A stretch of 64,000 nt of DNA. Source: Drosophila persimilis (taxonomy: Eukaryota > Arthropoda > Insecta > Diptera > Drosophilidae). The translations under genes and the position numbers were made by a program. Under the pieces are notes generated by a model. It was not told the origin of the DNA. It saw only the letters and a program-made list of their open reading frames with translations, and did no database searches. Shown here in pieces: positions 42,201 through 53,000 of the stretch. The DNA lies in the NCBI RefSeq assembly GCF_003286085.1, contig NW_020825288.1, forward strand, positions 26,722,001 to 26,786,000. The letters are read 5' to 3'. Position 1 is the first letter of the stretch; each line of letters starts with the position of its first letter.

Positions 42201-45200
42201 TGGGTTTGATTGTGCTTCGAACGGTTTCCTTTTACGTCATTTTGGCCATTCGAAAGAGCCTAATCATCTTTTATGCTTCGTTGGAAGAAGGGACACACAG
42301 AGGGAGGGAGAAAGTGGAGCCTCACCTATTGATAGGCGACATTTCTAATGACAGAGACCCACCCACAAATGGAAGAGGAACGGGGATGGCAGGAAAGACC
42401 CGAAAGACTGTTCCAGGACGGCATAGCCTTCACGGGTTTCAAGTCGCCTCTACACACGCATACATACAGATGAGGTTCATTTAAATAAAAGAAAATATTT
42501 GTTGTCCTTTTCTCCACTCCACTCCACCCCAGCACACCCCTCGGACAGTAGGGGGGGACCTGCTTTGCGGCCACCGCCGTCTTTTATTTCGTTTTGTTTT
42601 TTAGTGGCGGATATTTGAATATAAATGGGGCATTTAGTTAGACTCTATCAAGCACATTGCCATATATCTTTGGCAGCTTTCCTTTGGCCCGCTCTCCCCC
42701 TCCCCTGTCCCCTGTCCCCGCTGTTCCAATTTCGCCTCCGACGTCCGATAGTTGTGGGAGAACCTTGAAGCGGAAAGGAAGGACTCAACATCCCCGCCTC
42801 CTCCACCATTCCTCATCTGGCTTTAAAGCATTCCATTTTATGTTGTAGTTTTGACAGAATGAGCAATAATCATGAATTTTGCTTAGGCCATAAAAAAGGA
42901 AACTCCACTCAAATCGGCCCCAGCGACCCCACACCCCAGTCACCACTCCCACCCTCGATCCAGGACCCGTTTCGGGAAGGACCTCAACCGAACACATTAA
43001 ATAAATGTTTTGCCTTCTTTTTCCTTTTTTTTCGGCTCTCTGGTCGATGGGGTGACAGCTTTAAAGGACAAGGCGGTGCTTCAATTTGGGCGCACCAGAA
43101 ACACAGGCTGGACCCGCCCCCTGCTCTTGGCCTTGCTGCGGGATCCTTTTGTTTGTCGGTCAAGATTAGGACGCATTTGCGGTCACGTTATTGCCCACTG
43201 ATTAGGACGGGGGGACAAAGAAAAGTTAACTGCCTCACACGTAACCTTTCCCCAAGACCTTTCCCCACTGCCACTGTCCCACGCTTAAGGCTAACGAGCT
43301 TTTCACTTCATTTTAGTTGCCTTTCCCCCCGAGGGACACCTTGGGACATGCCGTGGCAAGGCATGGCATGTCCTGGGCCCGGGGACTCTGTGCAATTCAA
43401 TTTCAATTTTGAGGCCAGGTGACAGGCCACACTTATGCAACGTCTTTGTCTTTTCTGTCGCCGGATCTGGTGCGCTCTTCCTGTTTTTTCAGGCCAGCCT
43501 CGCGGCCAGAAAGTCCATTAGAAAATTACGACCTGATTCGGGGGTATTCTTGAGGAGCGTAGAGGTCGAGTGTGTGTGGCAATAAATACGGAATTCGAAA
43601 ACGAAAATACCTCTACTTTGTTTGCACCTGCAGGGGAATAGATGGCTGGAAGGGCGGAAGGATTGGTGGGTGGACGGGTGGATCCTCCCTTTCAAAAAAA
43701 AAATACTCGAACAGAAATATAAACTCGACAGAAATTTGCAGGGAAACACACTTTGCGCCTCTTTCGGCTCAATGCACAACACTCACTAAAATTTAATAAA
43801 TAAAAAATGATATTTATATTGCTTTATGGCCTTGTTTTTCCTAGTGTCCCACCCCTTCACCCACTCACCCCCACCTGCCACTACCTCAGGCTCTCTGCCT
43901 CTCTGCCACTCTGCCTCTTTGCCACTGCTGTATGCGCTTTGTGGTTTTTGTTTGGCCGAAACATTTTGATGAAATATTTTTTACACACTCATTTCGAGTT
44001 GATATATATTCCTCCTGTGCAAATATATGACTGTACTCTCTGTACTCTCTGTCCTGTTCTGTTGCTCTGTTCTGCTGCTTCTGTATGGATATATAGACAG
44101 ACACGTCGTATACGTATTTTTGTGTATTTATTTTTTCGGGTATAAATGGGCAATCACAGTGCAGGCTGAAAGAGAGGGAGCGGCATTAGAGATGGGCAAG
44201 TGGGAAAGTGCACCCTTTATGGTGGGGATAGCGATATATATGGTAAAACTGAAGGACTTTCGCGCGAATAGAGAGGATATGGATCCTCTTTAGACTATAT
44301 ATCAGTCTTACTGTGATCATCAGCTGATCGCCCCACTACTACTATGCCTTCGACCATCTCTAGCCTCTGTCACGCTCCCATCCCTATACTCACTTACTCA
44401 CGCTACCATCTCGTATGAGCAATTCTGTTGCACATATCACTCATACGCCATGTTGACGCTTTATTCGCCTTGTTGTCGCTGTGACGGTTATTGGCCCTGC
44501 CTTTTGCCAGATACAAAAGCTACACAAACACGCAAGAGAAAGAACAGTTTCCCCTGCTTTTCCACAACCCCCCCACCCCCAATCCTCACCTGGTTAGAAA
44601 TTAAAGATTAGAAAAGCTTCAGCAATAATTTACAGCGCTTTGTAACGGATTGCAGACGATCCATTCGCAGTGGTTAATCGGTTAAACTTCCATTTGGCAG
44701 TTGGCATTTGGGCATCGGGTTAGACGACCAGCTTCCAGGATCGGATCGAATCGGAATCGGATCTGTGGCACTTACCATTCTTGATGCTCTGCTCGCGCTT
44801 TATGGAGGGGGCTTTCCGCAGGGTCTTGGTCTTGAACTCGGGCTTGGGCTCCTCCTTGGGCTCCTTGAGGAGCTCATCGATCTTCGGTACCTTCTTGAGC
44901 ACTGGCCGGATCTTGGCCAGGTCGTCGGTGCTCTTGCTGGGCAGTGGCTTCTCCTCGCGCTTCACGTGCCGCAGCTTCGGCTTCTCTAACTTGAAGCGCA
45001 GCCGGCGCTCGCGCTCCTCCTCCGTCTCCCCCTCCTCGGCCTCCTCGTCGTCCGCCTCGGCGGGCACCTTCTTCATCGACTTGTCCCGCTTGACCACCGC
45101 TACGCTCCGCAACTTGGGTTTCTCTATAGTGAAACGCTGTTTCAACTCACTTTCCGGCTCCGGCTTCTTGTTGACGGTCGTCGGACGCAGCTGGGCGGCC

Positions 45201-45832
45201 TTCTTCACGTGCTCGGGCACCTTCTCGTCCACCGTGGTGTCGTCATCGTCGTCCTCCTCCTCGGATTCGGTCTCTTCCTCGGTCTCCTCTTCCTCGGATT
45301 CCGTCTCCTCTTCAGTCTCCTCCTCCTCCTCGCTCTCCTCCTCCTCCGAAGAGGACTCGGGCGGTGGCGTTGGCTCCTTCTTCTTCGTAGCCGCTGGCTT
45401 CTTGGTCACCGCAGTGGGAGCCACCTTCTTGACTGGCTCCGGGGCCTTCTTGCTGTTCACGGGCTCCGCATTCGCATTTTTCTTGCTTGCTGCTGCTGTC
45501 GTCGTTGCTGAGGATTTCTTGACGGGCTCAGGCACTTTTTTAGCCGTCTCCGAGGGGGTTGTCGTCGTCTTCTTCGCGGTCGTCACGGCCGGAGCCGCCT
45601 TGGCCTTGCTGTTGGCTGTCGCTGTGGCCGCAGATGGAGCGGATTTGTCACCATTCTCCTTGGCGGCAGCGGCTGCCGCTGTCTTCTTAGCCCAGGGCGT
45701 GGTCGTGGGCTTGGTGGCTGTGGCACTGGAGGCTGAGGCGGCGTCCTCCTTCACCCACGGCGGGCGGAATGTGGTGCGTCCCGCACTGTTGTTTGCACTG
45801 CTTGTCCCCGCCCGGGGTGTCACAAACGGCAT
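36269..45832 (-). CDS. sals: Sarcomere length short: WH2-domain actin regulator
   Basis: Seven coding exons join cleanly to 901 residues: 44776-45832, 38879-39002, 38710-38799, 37893-38643, 36837-37099, 36555-36774 and 36269-36469. SALS promotes actin filament growth from pointed ends in Drosophila muscle sarcomeres. In order the protein shows RPPWVKE/TPWAKK motifs (about residues 23-50), Lys/Ala/Thr-rich sequence, and a Glu/Ser acidic block (159-203). A proline-rich stretch (355-378, PPPPPPPLAPGEK) follows. Two WH2-like motifs come next: WSEMMKEVESGKKLRHV (403-419) and LLQQIQGGIKLKPTRTNDRS (454-473). Long coiled coils fill much of the C-terminal half, interrupted by a second acidic block (about 790-835). 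A short form ends in a 21-bp exon (37719-37739, RFRRRE) after residue 674, giving 680 residues. A 5.8-kb intron separates exon 1 from the rest. The name rests on architecture, recalled family knowledge and proximity to PGRP-LB. Confidence 0.82.
37169..37291 (-). CDS. sals: Candidate cassette exon of sals (Asp/Tyr-rich)
   Basis: A 123-bp open stretch (41 codons) is bounded by an acceptor-like TCTCTTGCAAG and a donor CAG|GTAAAG. It is phase 0 on both sides and fits exactly between the exons ending at 37893 and starting at 37099, which are also phase 0. It would insert nine aspartates followed by DD-YY-D-HYY-AGKHAPHQ-type sequence. The acceptor ends in AAG rather than CAG, so it is weak. Inclusion in any transcript is inference. 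Confidence 0.4.
39003..44775. other. Large first coding intron of sals
   Basis: A 5.8-kb intron. I see no further coding exon with matching phase 1 borders. It contains a run of 18 G (41236-41253), a GGACATGCC...GGCATGTCC hairpin (43344-43373), CT/GA-rich tracts (about 40004-40025, 41802-41820) and GTGGAGT repeats (about 41183-41225). Muscle enhancers are likely in such introns, but none is identifiable by eye. Confidence 0.5.
41236..41253 (+). repeat. Homopolymer of 18 G
   Basis: Eighteen consecutive G bases lie inside the sals intron. The tract could form a G-quadruplex, or its length could be a sequencing or assembly artefact. Confidence 0.9.
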
Positions 45833-48800
45833 TGCTACTGCTTGCTGTCTCTCCTCCTCCTCTTCTGATGCTGCTTCTGCTGCTGCTTGCTTTTACTGTT
45901 GTTTTCCTGCCGCTCGCTTTACCGTTAACTCTCCAGAGGGGGCTGCCCACTTGTCGTCGTGCTCGTCGGCTCCGTCTATTTGCACACACTTTTTAAATAA
46001 TTTTCCGTAAATTCTTGCGTTGTTTTTCCCGCTTTTCCGTTTTTCCTGCTGATGAAAACACAAAACTTTGCACATTAGCACCGCCGTCGAGGGAGAGTCG
46101 CGACGACTTGTCCAAAAAGTTCTTTCATTCAGATTCAGATTTTCGATGTATTTTTTTTTTTGTTTTTCGGTTCGTTGGCTCGTTCTTTCGCGGATTTCTA
46201 TTTCTCTTTTGATAATTCGGTTCGTTTTTTTTTTTTAATTTTTCCTAGTGTTGTTTTTCTGTTAGATTTTGTTCCCCGTGCTATTTATTCGCGGTCCGGT
46301 GCCGACGATGGGCAACAGCTGTTTGGGATATTTTCAGTCCAATTCAAATTCGTTGTATATTTGGGAATGTTTCATTTCAATGTTATTTTTAAATGAATGC
46401 GCTCATTAGCTTTTTCTTGCTTTTGCTTTTGCTTTTGTGGCGATTGCTGTTGTTGTTGCCGAGAGACAAAATGTAGGCCTTTGTGTCATAGTCATAGAGT
46501 ACACACAGGGACACACGGACTCGCTGGCATGGTCGGGGACAGGGACAGGGACACACATGCATCAACGCATCCCAACAGATAGGAGAGTAGAGAAGAGTAG
46601 AGAAGAGGCATGCCATGGAATGCTTTGGTGCGCACACACAGTAAAGACTCTTCAGGCGGAAAGACATTCCCAGACCCCGAGACAGTGTCACCATGGGTAG
46701 GGCCTTGACTGTATGTCACACTGCTTGGTGCACTGCTTTACTGTAGCCAAGTACTGGACTGCCTGGACATGCTAGATAAGGTGAAGGTGAAGGAAGGGGC
46801 TATGCCAGCGAGTCTGGACAGTGCTGGGGTGACGTCTCCATCCAGAGAGAACCTTTACTGTTTGTCCAGTCGACTGTTTGGATATGCAATCACTATTGTT
46901 ACAGTGGGGTGTTCGCTTCAGGAGAGCCTCGACTGTCTGTCCAGTAGAGGTTCTCCGGCCGTCCATTCTGCAGAGCCTTCACTGTATCAGCGTGTGTCCA
47001 GTCGACTGCCTAGATATGCTCTTTCCCTGTGCGTGTGTGAATGCACATACACATACACATACATATGCACTCCAGTAAACAGCAACAACAAAAGCAGCAG
47101 CTACTGAAACGGGAATAGCAACAACAACAAACGATTTGCTCTGCCACTGCCACTGCCTCCTCTGCGATATGTAAACGGCGAAAATATTTAATTTTAGGTT
47201 CTTTGTGCCAGACAGCCAGCCAGCCAGCCAGCCAGCGCCACAGCCAGCGTCAAAAGCGCCAAAGAAAGCAAAAAAGAAAGAGAGACGCGCCCAGAGAGAG
47301 ACAGAGAGAGAGAGAGAGGGTGAAATGATTGCTCTCAGAGAGAGAAAGAGAGGCATCAAATCGAAAAGAATAAAAGGAAACACACATCTCTGGCGCTTTC
47401 TTTTTGTTTCTACAAAAAAAAGAGAGGAACGGTACGGGCCGGGAAGGGAGGGGAAGGCGAAGGGGGGAAAGAATGAAATCCGAATTTGTTTCATTCCATT
47501 GCCATTTCCATGGCTGTTCACTGGATTGTCTTCCTCCCCCCCCTCTCTGCCCCGCCCTACCCTGCCATCCATCCTCTATCCTCCATATTCATTTCAATTC
47601 CTGCTTTTTTCTCTCTCTCTTTTCTTTCTGTTAACGATTGCAAATTTTTGGCCGTGCTTTCTGGTGAGTGCACTCCTCCGCCCCTCCGCCTCTTTGGAGG
47701 CGTTAATTAAACATGACATGCAAATAAAAATTATACTTAGGAATATTCCATCATCATCAACGCAGAGGAGAAAGAGGGAGAGGGATGACTGTTTTTGGGC
47801 CGAAAAGGCCCGAATTTTCAATTAACATTGTTAACTGGGAGAAAATTGCATTGATAGCAGGGAAAAAGGGGAACAAGTGCCCGTTCGAGAGGGGGAGGGT
47901 GGGGGAGCCGCAGCTCCTGTCAACAAATAGTTTAAAAATACACCGCTCTTTGGTCCATCGGTACATATGTATGTATGTATGTATGTACATATGTATGCAT
48001 GTATTTATTTTGGGAACACCATTCATGATTCTGCTGTCCAGAGATTTATGGGATCAATTCCGGAGGCCATCGACGGTGGAGGCAGTGACACTTTGGCGAC
48101 CGATAGAAATTTCTGCGCATTTGCAACCCCTATACGTATACTATATGCTATATATTTTTGGATATATTATTCGATATATTTTCAATGTGTATTAATTGGC
48201 TCGTTCGGCCGATGTGGATGCAGTTTTCGTTGTGTATAGAATATAGTATAAAAGCGGTTTGGTGGGTCCAACCGACACCGACACCCACACAACCGAAACC
48301 GCAACCGCAAATTAAACGCACACACACACACACACACACACATATCACACGCACACAGACATATACACGGTAACGAAGTGGTTTCTTTTGGCCCGAAACG
48401 CAGAGGAGGCAACAGCAGCGCCTATGACGGCGTTTCAAAAACTAAATTCATACATTTTCCAAGCAGGCCGAAAATGCCAGAAAAATTCAAAAATTTCACC
48501 GATTTTTCCTCTCTGCTGGTTGCTGTATGTTCTGGCACTCTCTCTCTGTCTCTCTCTCTCGCTCTTTTTCTGTGAAAAGCATAATGAAATGAAAATTTTG
48601 TTGACCGACAGAGGAAGAATATTTTTAGCATTTGGAGAGCGAAAGAGTGGGCAGAGAGAGAGAGCGAGGCGGAGAGAGAGTGGGGTCCGATTGACCTTAT
48701 GGCAGGTGCAGCGCCTTCACAGCCACAGCCTCAGTTCAATGGAATCCGCATGGAATTATTAATAACCCGATATCTGTGGCCCACTTCAAGGATAGCCACC

Positions 48801-50013
48801 CACCCTCCTCCTCCCCAACCACTCCCATTAACGCCTCTTATCAGACTCTGAAGTTACGCAAGTTCTCTGTGTCGCATGGTCGTGGGTGTCGCAGCTAATT
48901 TCGTGGGGGAGAAAGGGGGGGAAAGGGTCGTGGGGGGAGGCGTCTTACCCTGTGATAGAAACCACTCGTCTAGAAAATCCAAACCCATTAGTGATTCTGT
49001 TCTGTTCTGTTCTCTGGATGCGTGCGATGCTGATGGATCTGCGATGATTCTCTCTGATTTGCTTGCAATATTTACATTGTCTGCGTGATGTGTGGCTGCC
49101 GGTGTGGGGGCTGCTCTATTCACAATCCCTCGGCAACGGTTGACATTAATGCAGGGAGCCGTGCAATGGTCGGCGGGTGCGTGATTGTATTTATAGTCTC
49201 ATTGATCGCATATCGATTGGCCTAGGGCTAGGCGAGTCTGTTACAGGTTCACTTTCCACACGTATGCATTCATTATCTATCGATTCGCACACATTTCCCC
49301 CGGATTGGACCACAAACGGTTGAGATATTCTGATAAAACCAGGACTCCCTGCAGAAAATCTTCCTTCCTGATGTCTGCATTAGTTCAGTGGCGCCATGAT
49401 CAGTGTGCGTCTGTTTCTGGAACTACCCGTATGGATCTTAGGCGCGAAATTCAAACATCCCAATCGCATTTCTGCTTTGACCTACTGGCGGCCGTTTTTC
49501 CGCAGCCAAAAAGTATGCAACATTTGTGCGCATCGGCATTAAAAACAGGAAACAAAAAGCTACGATTTAGAGGAGGCATGGGCTTTGGAAATTTGAATAT
49601 GCGACTTCTCCCGCGGGGCTTTAATAATTAATTGAATTGTTTGTACCCTCGTCTCGATGGCAGAAGTTTCCGTGTGGCAATATAGTCCCCGTTTTTGTCC
49701 CCCAACCATGGACGAGCCTCGGGGTCGACGACTATTTCATCGCCTCGTCGTCGTCCCGGCAAAAACTTGTCCCATCCAAATCCAAATCGAATTTGACACA
49801 AATTAATTGCCATTCGATTTGACAGATGGCGTGGGAATGGGGCGTGGCGTGTGTTTCGGCCAAGTGTTATCATCTAGAAATTGCTTTATTTGTGAAATGT
49901 TCGCAGAGAGACATCTAATGAATACTGAATGAACTCCTTGGCATTGAGCGGGGGAGCTGAGAGCTCGTGTGGCGTAGTATGGTATAGAGGATTAGGATTC
50001 GGGATGAGCTAAA
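45833..50013. other. 4.2-kb interval between the sals start and the PGRP-LB 3' end
   Basis: The left part (about 45833-46330) should be sals leader and promoter; it contains CAG-rich leader sequence and several poly-T tracts. A family of diverged GTCCAGTCGACTG segments lies at 46850-47030. Next come GCCA repeats (47213-47235), GA tracts (47290-47320), a GTAT/ATAC hairpin-prone tract (47964-47995) and a CA microsatellite (48319-48342). I see no convincing coding exon. The right end contains the PGRP-LB 3' UTR. Confidence 0.5.
49885..49890 (-). terminator. Poly(A) signal of PGRP-LB
   Basis: AATAAA on the minus strand lies 124 bp beyond the stop codon at 50014. Confidence 0.6.
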
Positions 50014-53000
50014 CTAGACCTTGGGGACCACAGGCAGTGCCTTGGCTTGGGGCTGTGCCTGCCCCTGTGGTGGCTGCTCCGTCGTTGCGTTAAAACGGAT
50101 TCCATTGTTGAAGTGCGGCCACGTGGAAATCTCCTGGAAGAGGCGTCCGCCCGGACACTCTGTTTCGCGCACCTGCTTGTGCCCCAGCAGCTTGTATGCG
50201 GGGTCGATGTAGCCCTTGAACACGCCGAAAGCGATCAGGTTCCTGGCGGCATCCAGCATCTGCTTGGGCGGCAGTTCAGCTGAAGATTGACAGAGGGATG
50301 CATTAGCAATCTATAGATTATTCTTAAAGCGGGGCTCTTACTTCTCCAATCTCCGATGAGGACAATGCCCACACTCTTGTCGTTGTATTTGGGGGCATGG
50401 GCTCCGATGACGTTGAAGCCGCGACCCGTGTAGATCATCCCATCTCCGCCGATGCCGAAGCTATAGCCGATGTCGTTCCATCCGCGCTCCAGCTGATGGA
50501 AGTCCTGCATGTCCCGCATGCTCTTCATGCAGTCCGGCGTGCTGAAGCAGGCGGCGGGCATGTACGAGTGATGGATGATGACATACGGGGCGGGTCCCTC
50601 GAAGTGTTCCACGGACTTGGGCATCCGGGCGCCCCAGTCCGCTCGGGAGAGCAGTCGTGCTCCGCCCTCCACTCCCAGGGAGCTGGGTTCTGGCTGCTGC
50701 ATGTGCTGCGTGTAGCCTGCAAAGAGAGAGAGAGAGAGGTGTACGACCTTGGGTTAATGAGGGTTCGCTTGTCTTGAACACACAGACACCCGAACACGCT
50801 TCAATGAAGAGAGACAAAGGCTGCTGTTTGCGTTGAAATCTCGCACCAAGCTCTGTCCGCCGTAATTGCAAAGGGAAGTGCTGGGGCGGAGGTGATAGGT
50901 GGGCGGAGGTGGGGGTGTGGTCTGCGGTGCTGCTACCGTGCATCGCTCACATTCCATTGATAAATGATAGCCGATGTGTGCGCTGCTGCTGCTGCCCCAC
51001 GCGCTGTCTGCTGCGGTGTCTGCGGTTCCAGAGAGAGGCGCGAACATGCACTGACACGCTGGCTTCCCAATTCCCCCGAACGAATGTCAGCCACAAAATT
51101 CCCCGTTACGTTACCCATCGCGAGAGAGGTGGGCCTAGAAGAGCGCAAAACAAGTTGCCGATCCACTCCGATTGGCAATCGCAATCGTCATCAGCGACAC
51201 AGCCGCTCAGCCGAAGACTGAATATCAGCCGAAGATCAGGCCGAAGATCAAGCCGAAGATCCAACCGTCGCCTCAACCTCTGCCGCAGCGCAGCGTGTAT
51301 TGAATATGCTAACGACTAACGTTTATTGCAGAGTGCACGGCAGGTATATCAGTTCTGGCGGGTAGCGCAATTTGTCTTAATTATCATAAAGAAAAGTGCT
51401 TTAAATGATCAGGATAGATTAATTTCCCCAATGTCCTGCTGTAGGGTATTCACACCTCCTTCTGTTGCTAAACTGTTGTTTGTATAAGGTAATTGTATTG
51501 CATTTTCAGCCAGGGTATGTCGAAGGGTATATCTGTTTAGGCTTTAAAGGCATGCTTGGTGGTGGCAAACTTTCACTTGTTTTAGGGAATTCACACTTCG
51601 GTTCAACTATTGACCCGCATCAGCATGACTCAGTTTAAAGCGTCGACTGGCTTCGAAATAGCTAAACGACCGTCAGCCAAGGGGAAAAGAGAGGCGAAGA
51701 GAGGGGGAAGACCAAGAGCAACAGGTGCTATCATCTATCAATGGCTCTGCAGAAAAGAAGTTCCGTTCCGTTCGGATTGTAGTCGTCGTCGCCCCTCCGT
51801 GAGTCATAAATGCAAATCCGAAAACTATTTCATTCAAAATTTGTTTTATGTGCGCGGGGGAGCTGGCAAACACAGGGAACGGGGGGAGGGGGGATAGAAG
51901 TTTTGCATGTTTGCGGACGTCTGCCAAAACTTCGGGATACATCCACGCCCCCGCATCTCGCATTTATATGCATACGGAAAACTTAGACGGAAAGCGGAGG
52001 CGGAGGGGCGTGGGACGTGGAGCAGGGGGCAGTGGCAGGGGCAGGGGCAGGGAAAGCACTTGACTAACTTAATAGCGGCAGTTTCTAATTAAAATTTAGA
52101 AAGAGCGAACGCTCTGCCACCTATCCTATCGTGTCCGGGACTCCTACATTGGCGGCGCGTGCTTGAATAATAAACAGAGCAGGAAGCCAGGAGCCAGGAA
52201 TGCGCAAGAGGTGGAGGCGGAGGAGGAGGAGGGAGGGGGGGATACAAAGGTGTGAGGGAGGAGGAGCTGCCAAATCGTTGGATGTTTAATTTATGCCGCT
52301 TACTTTTTGGTGTGTGTATGTAACATGTTAATTACATTTATATATACAGCAAAGCCCCGGCAAGAGCCGCTGCTCTACGTTCCTCCGCTTCCTAATTGTT
52401 ACCCTAATTACGCGGCCTAATAAAGTAAACATTACAACTCGCGTTGGCCTAATCAATGTTGCAAACTTTGTGGCACTCTCACACTCTCCCACTCTCACTC
52501 ACTATCTATCCATCTTCCGCTCACCTCCTGCCACATGCCACACATTCGCTTTACACACTATTAAACCTTGCTATCGCGTACACACGCGAATATATGCGAA
52601 ATGGGTGGAAGGAGGGGGAGGAAGGGGTGGCAAACTAAAGCCCTGCTTTAGTGATTGGGGTGGGGGAGGGGGAAGCACACACTCATTTCATTACAGAAAG
52701 CAATTTTGAGGCGAAGGCGCAAAGTTCTTTGATAATTTTTGATTAATCCGTGGAGCCATGCTATCAGACCCCCTTCCCCCCGTTACCGTTCCTTCGTTTT
52801 CGTTTTCGCTGCTGATTAAATTGTCGCATAATTGAGGTATTTAAATTGCCAGCAAATAATTAGAGTCGAGTCACTGGGACAGAAAGAGCAGGGCAGAGGG
52901 AAAACAGCGAGTCCCTTGGGTAATTGTTTGTTTTTAATCAGCCAAAGCACATAATAGAGACATTTCAATATTATTATTATGTTGACGATGCTCTGCAGAG

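Noticed and set aside
44781-46010. 409-codon plus-strand frame rich in Ser, Val and Phe
   Set aside because: It is the complement of the acidic, Lys-rich sals first exon; Glu/Lys codons read backwards give Ser/Phe runs.
47964-47995. TACATATGTATG repeat as a hairpin RNA gene
   Set aside because: The alternating GTAT/ATAC units explain the self-complementarity; it is a microsatellite without a microRNA-like stem.
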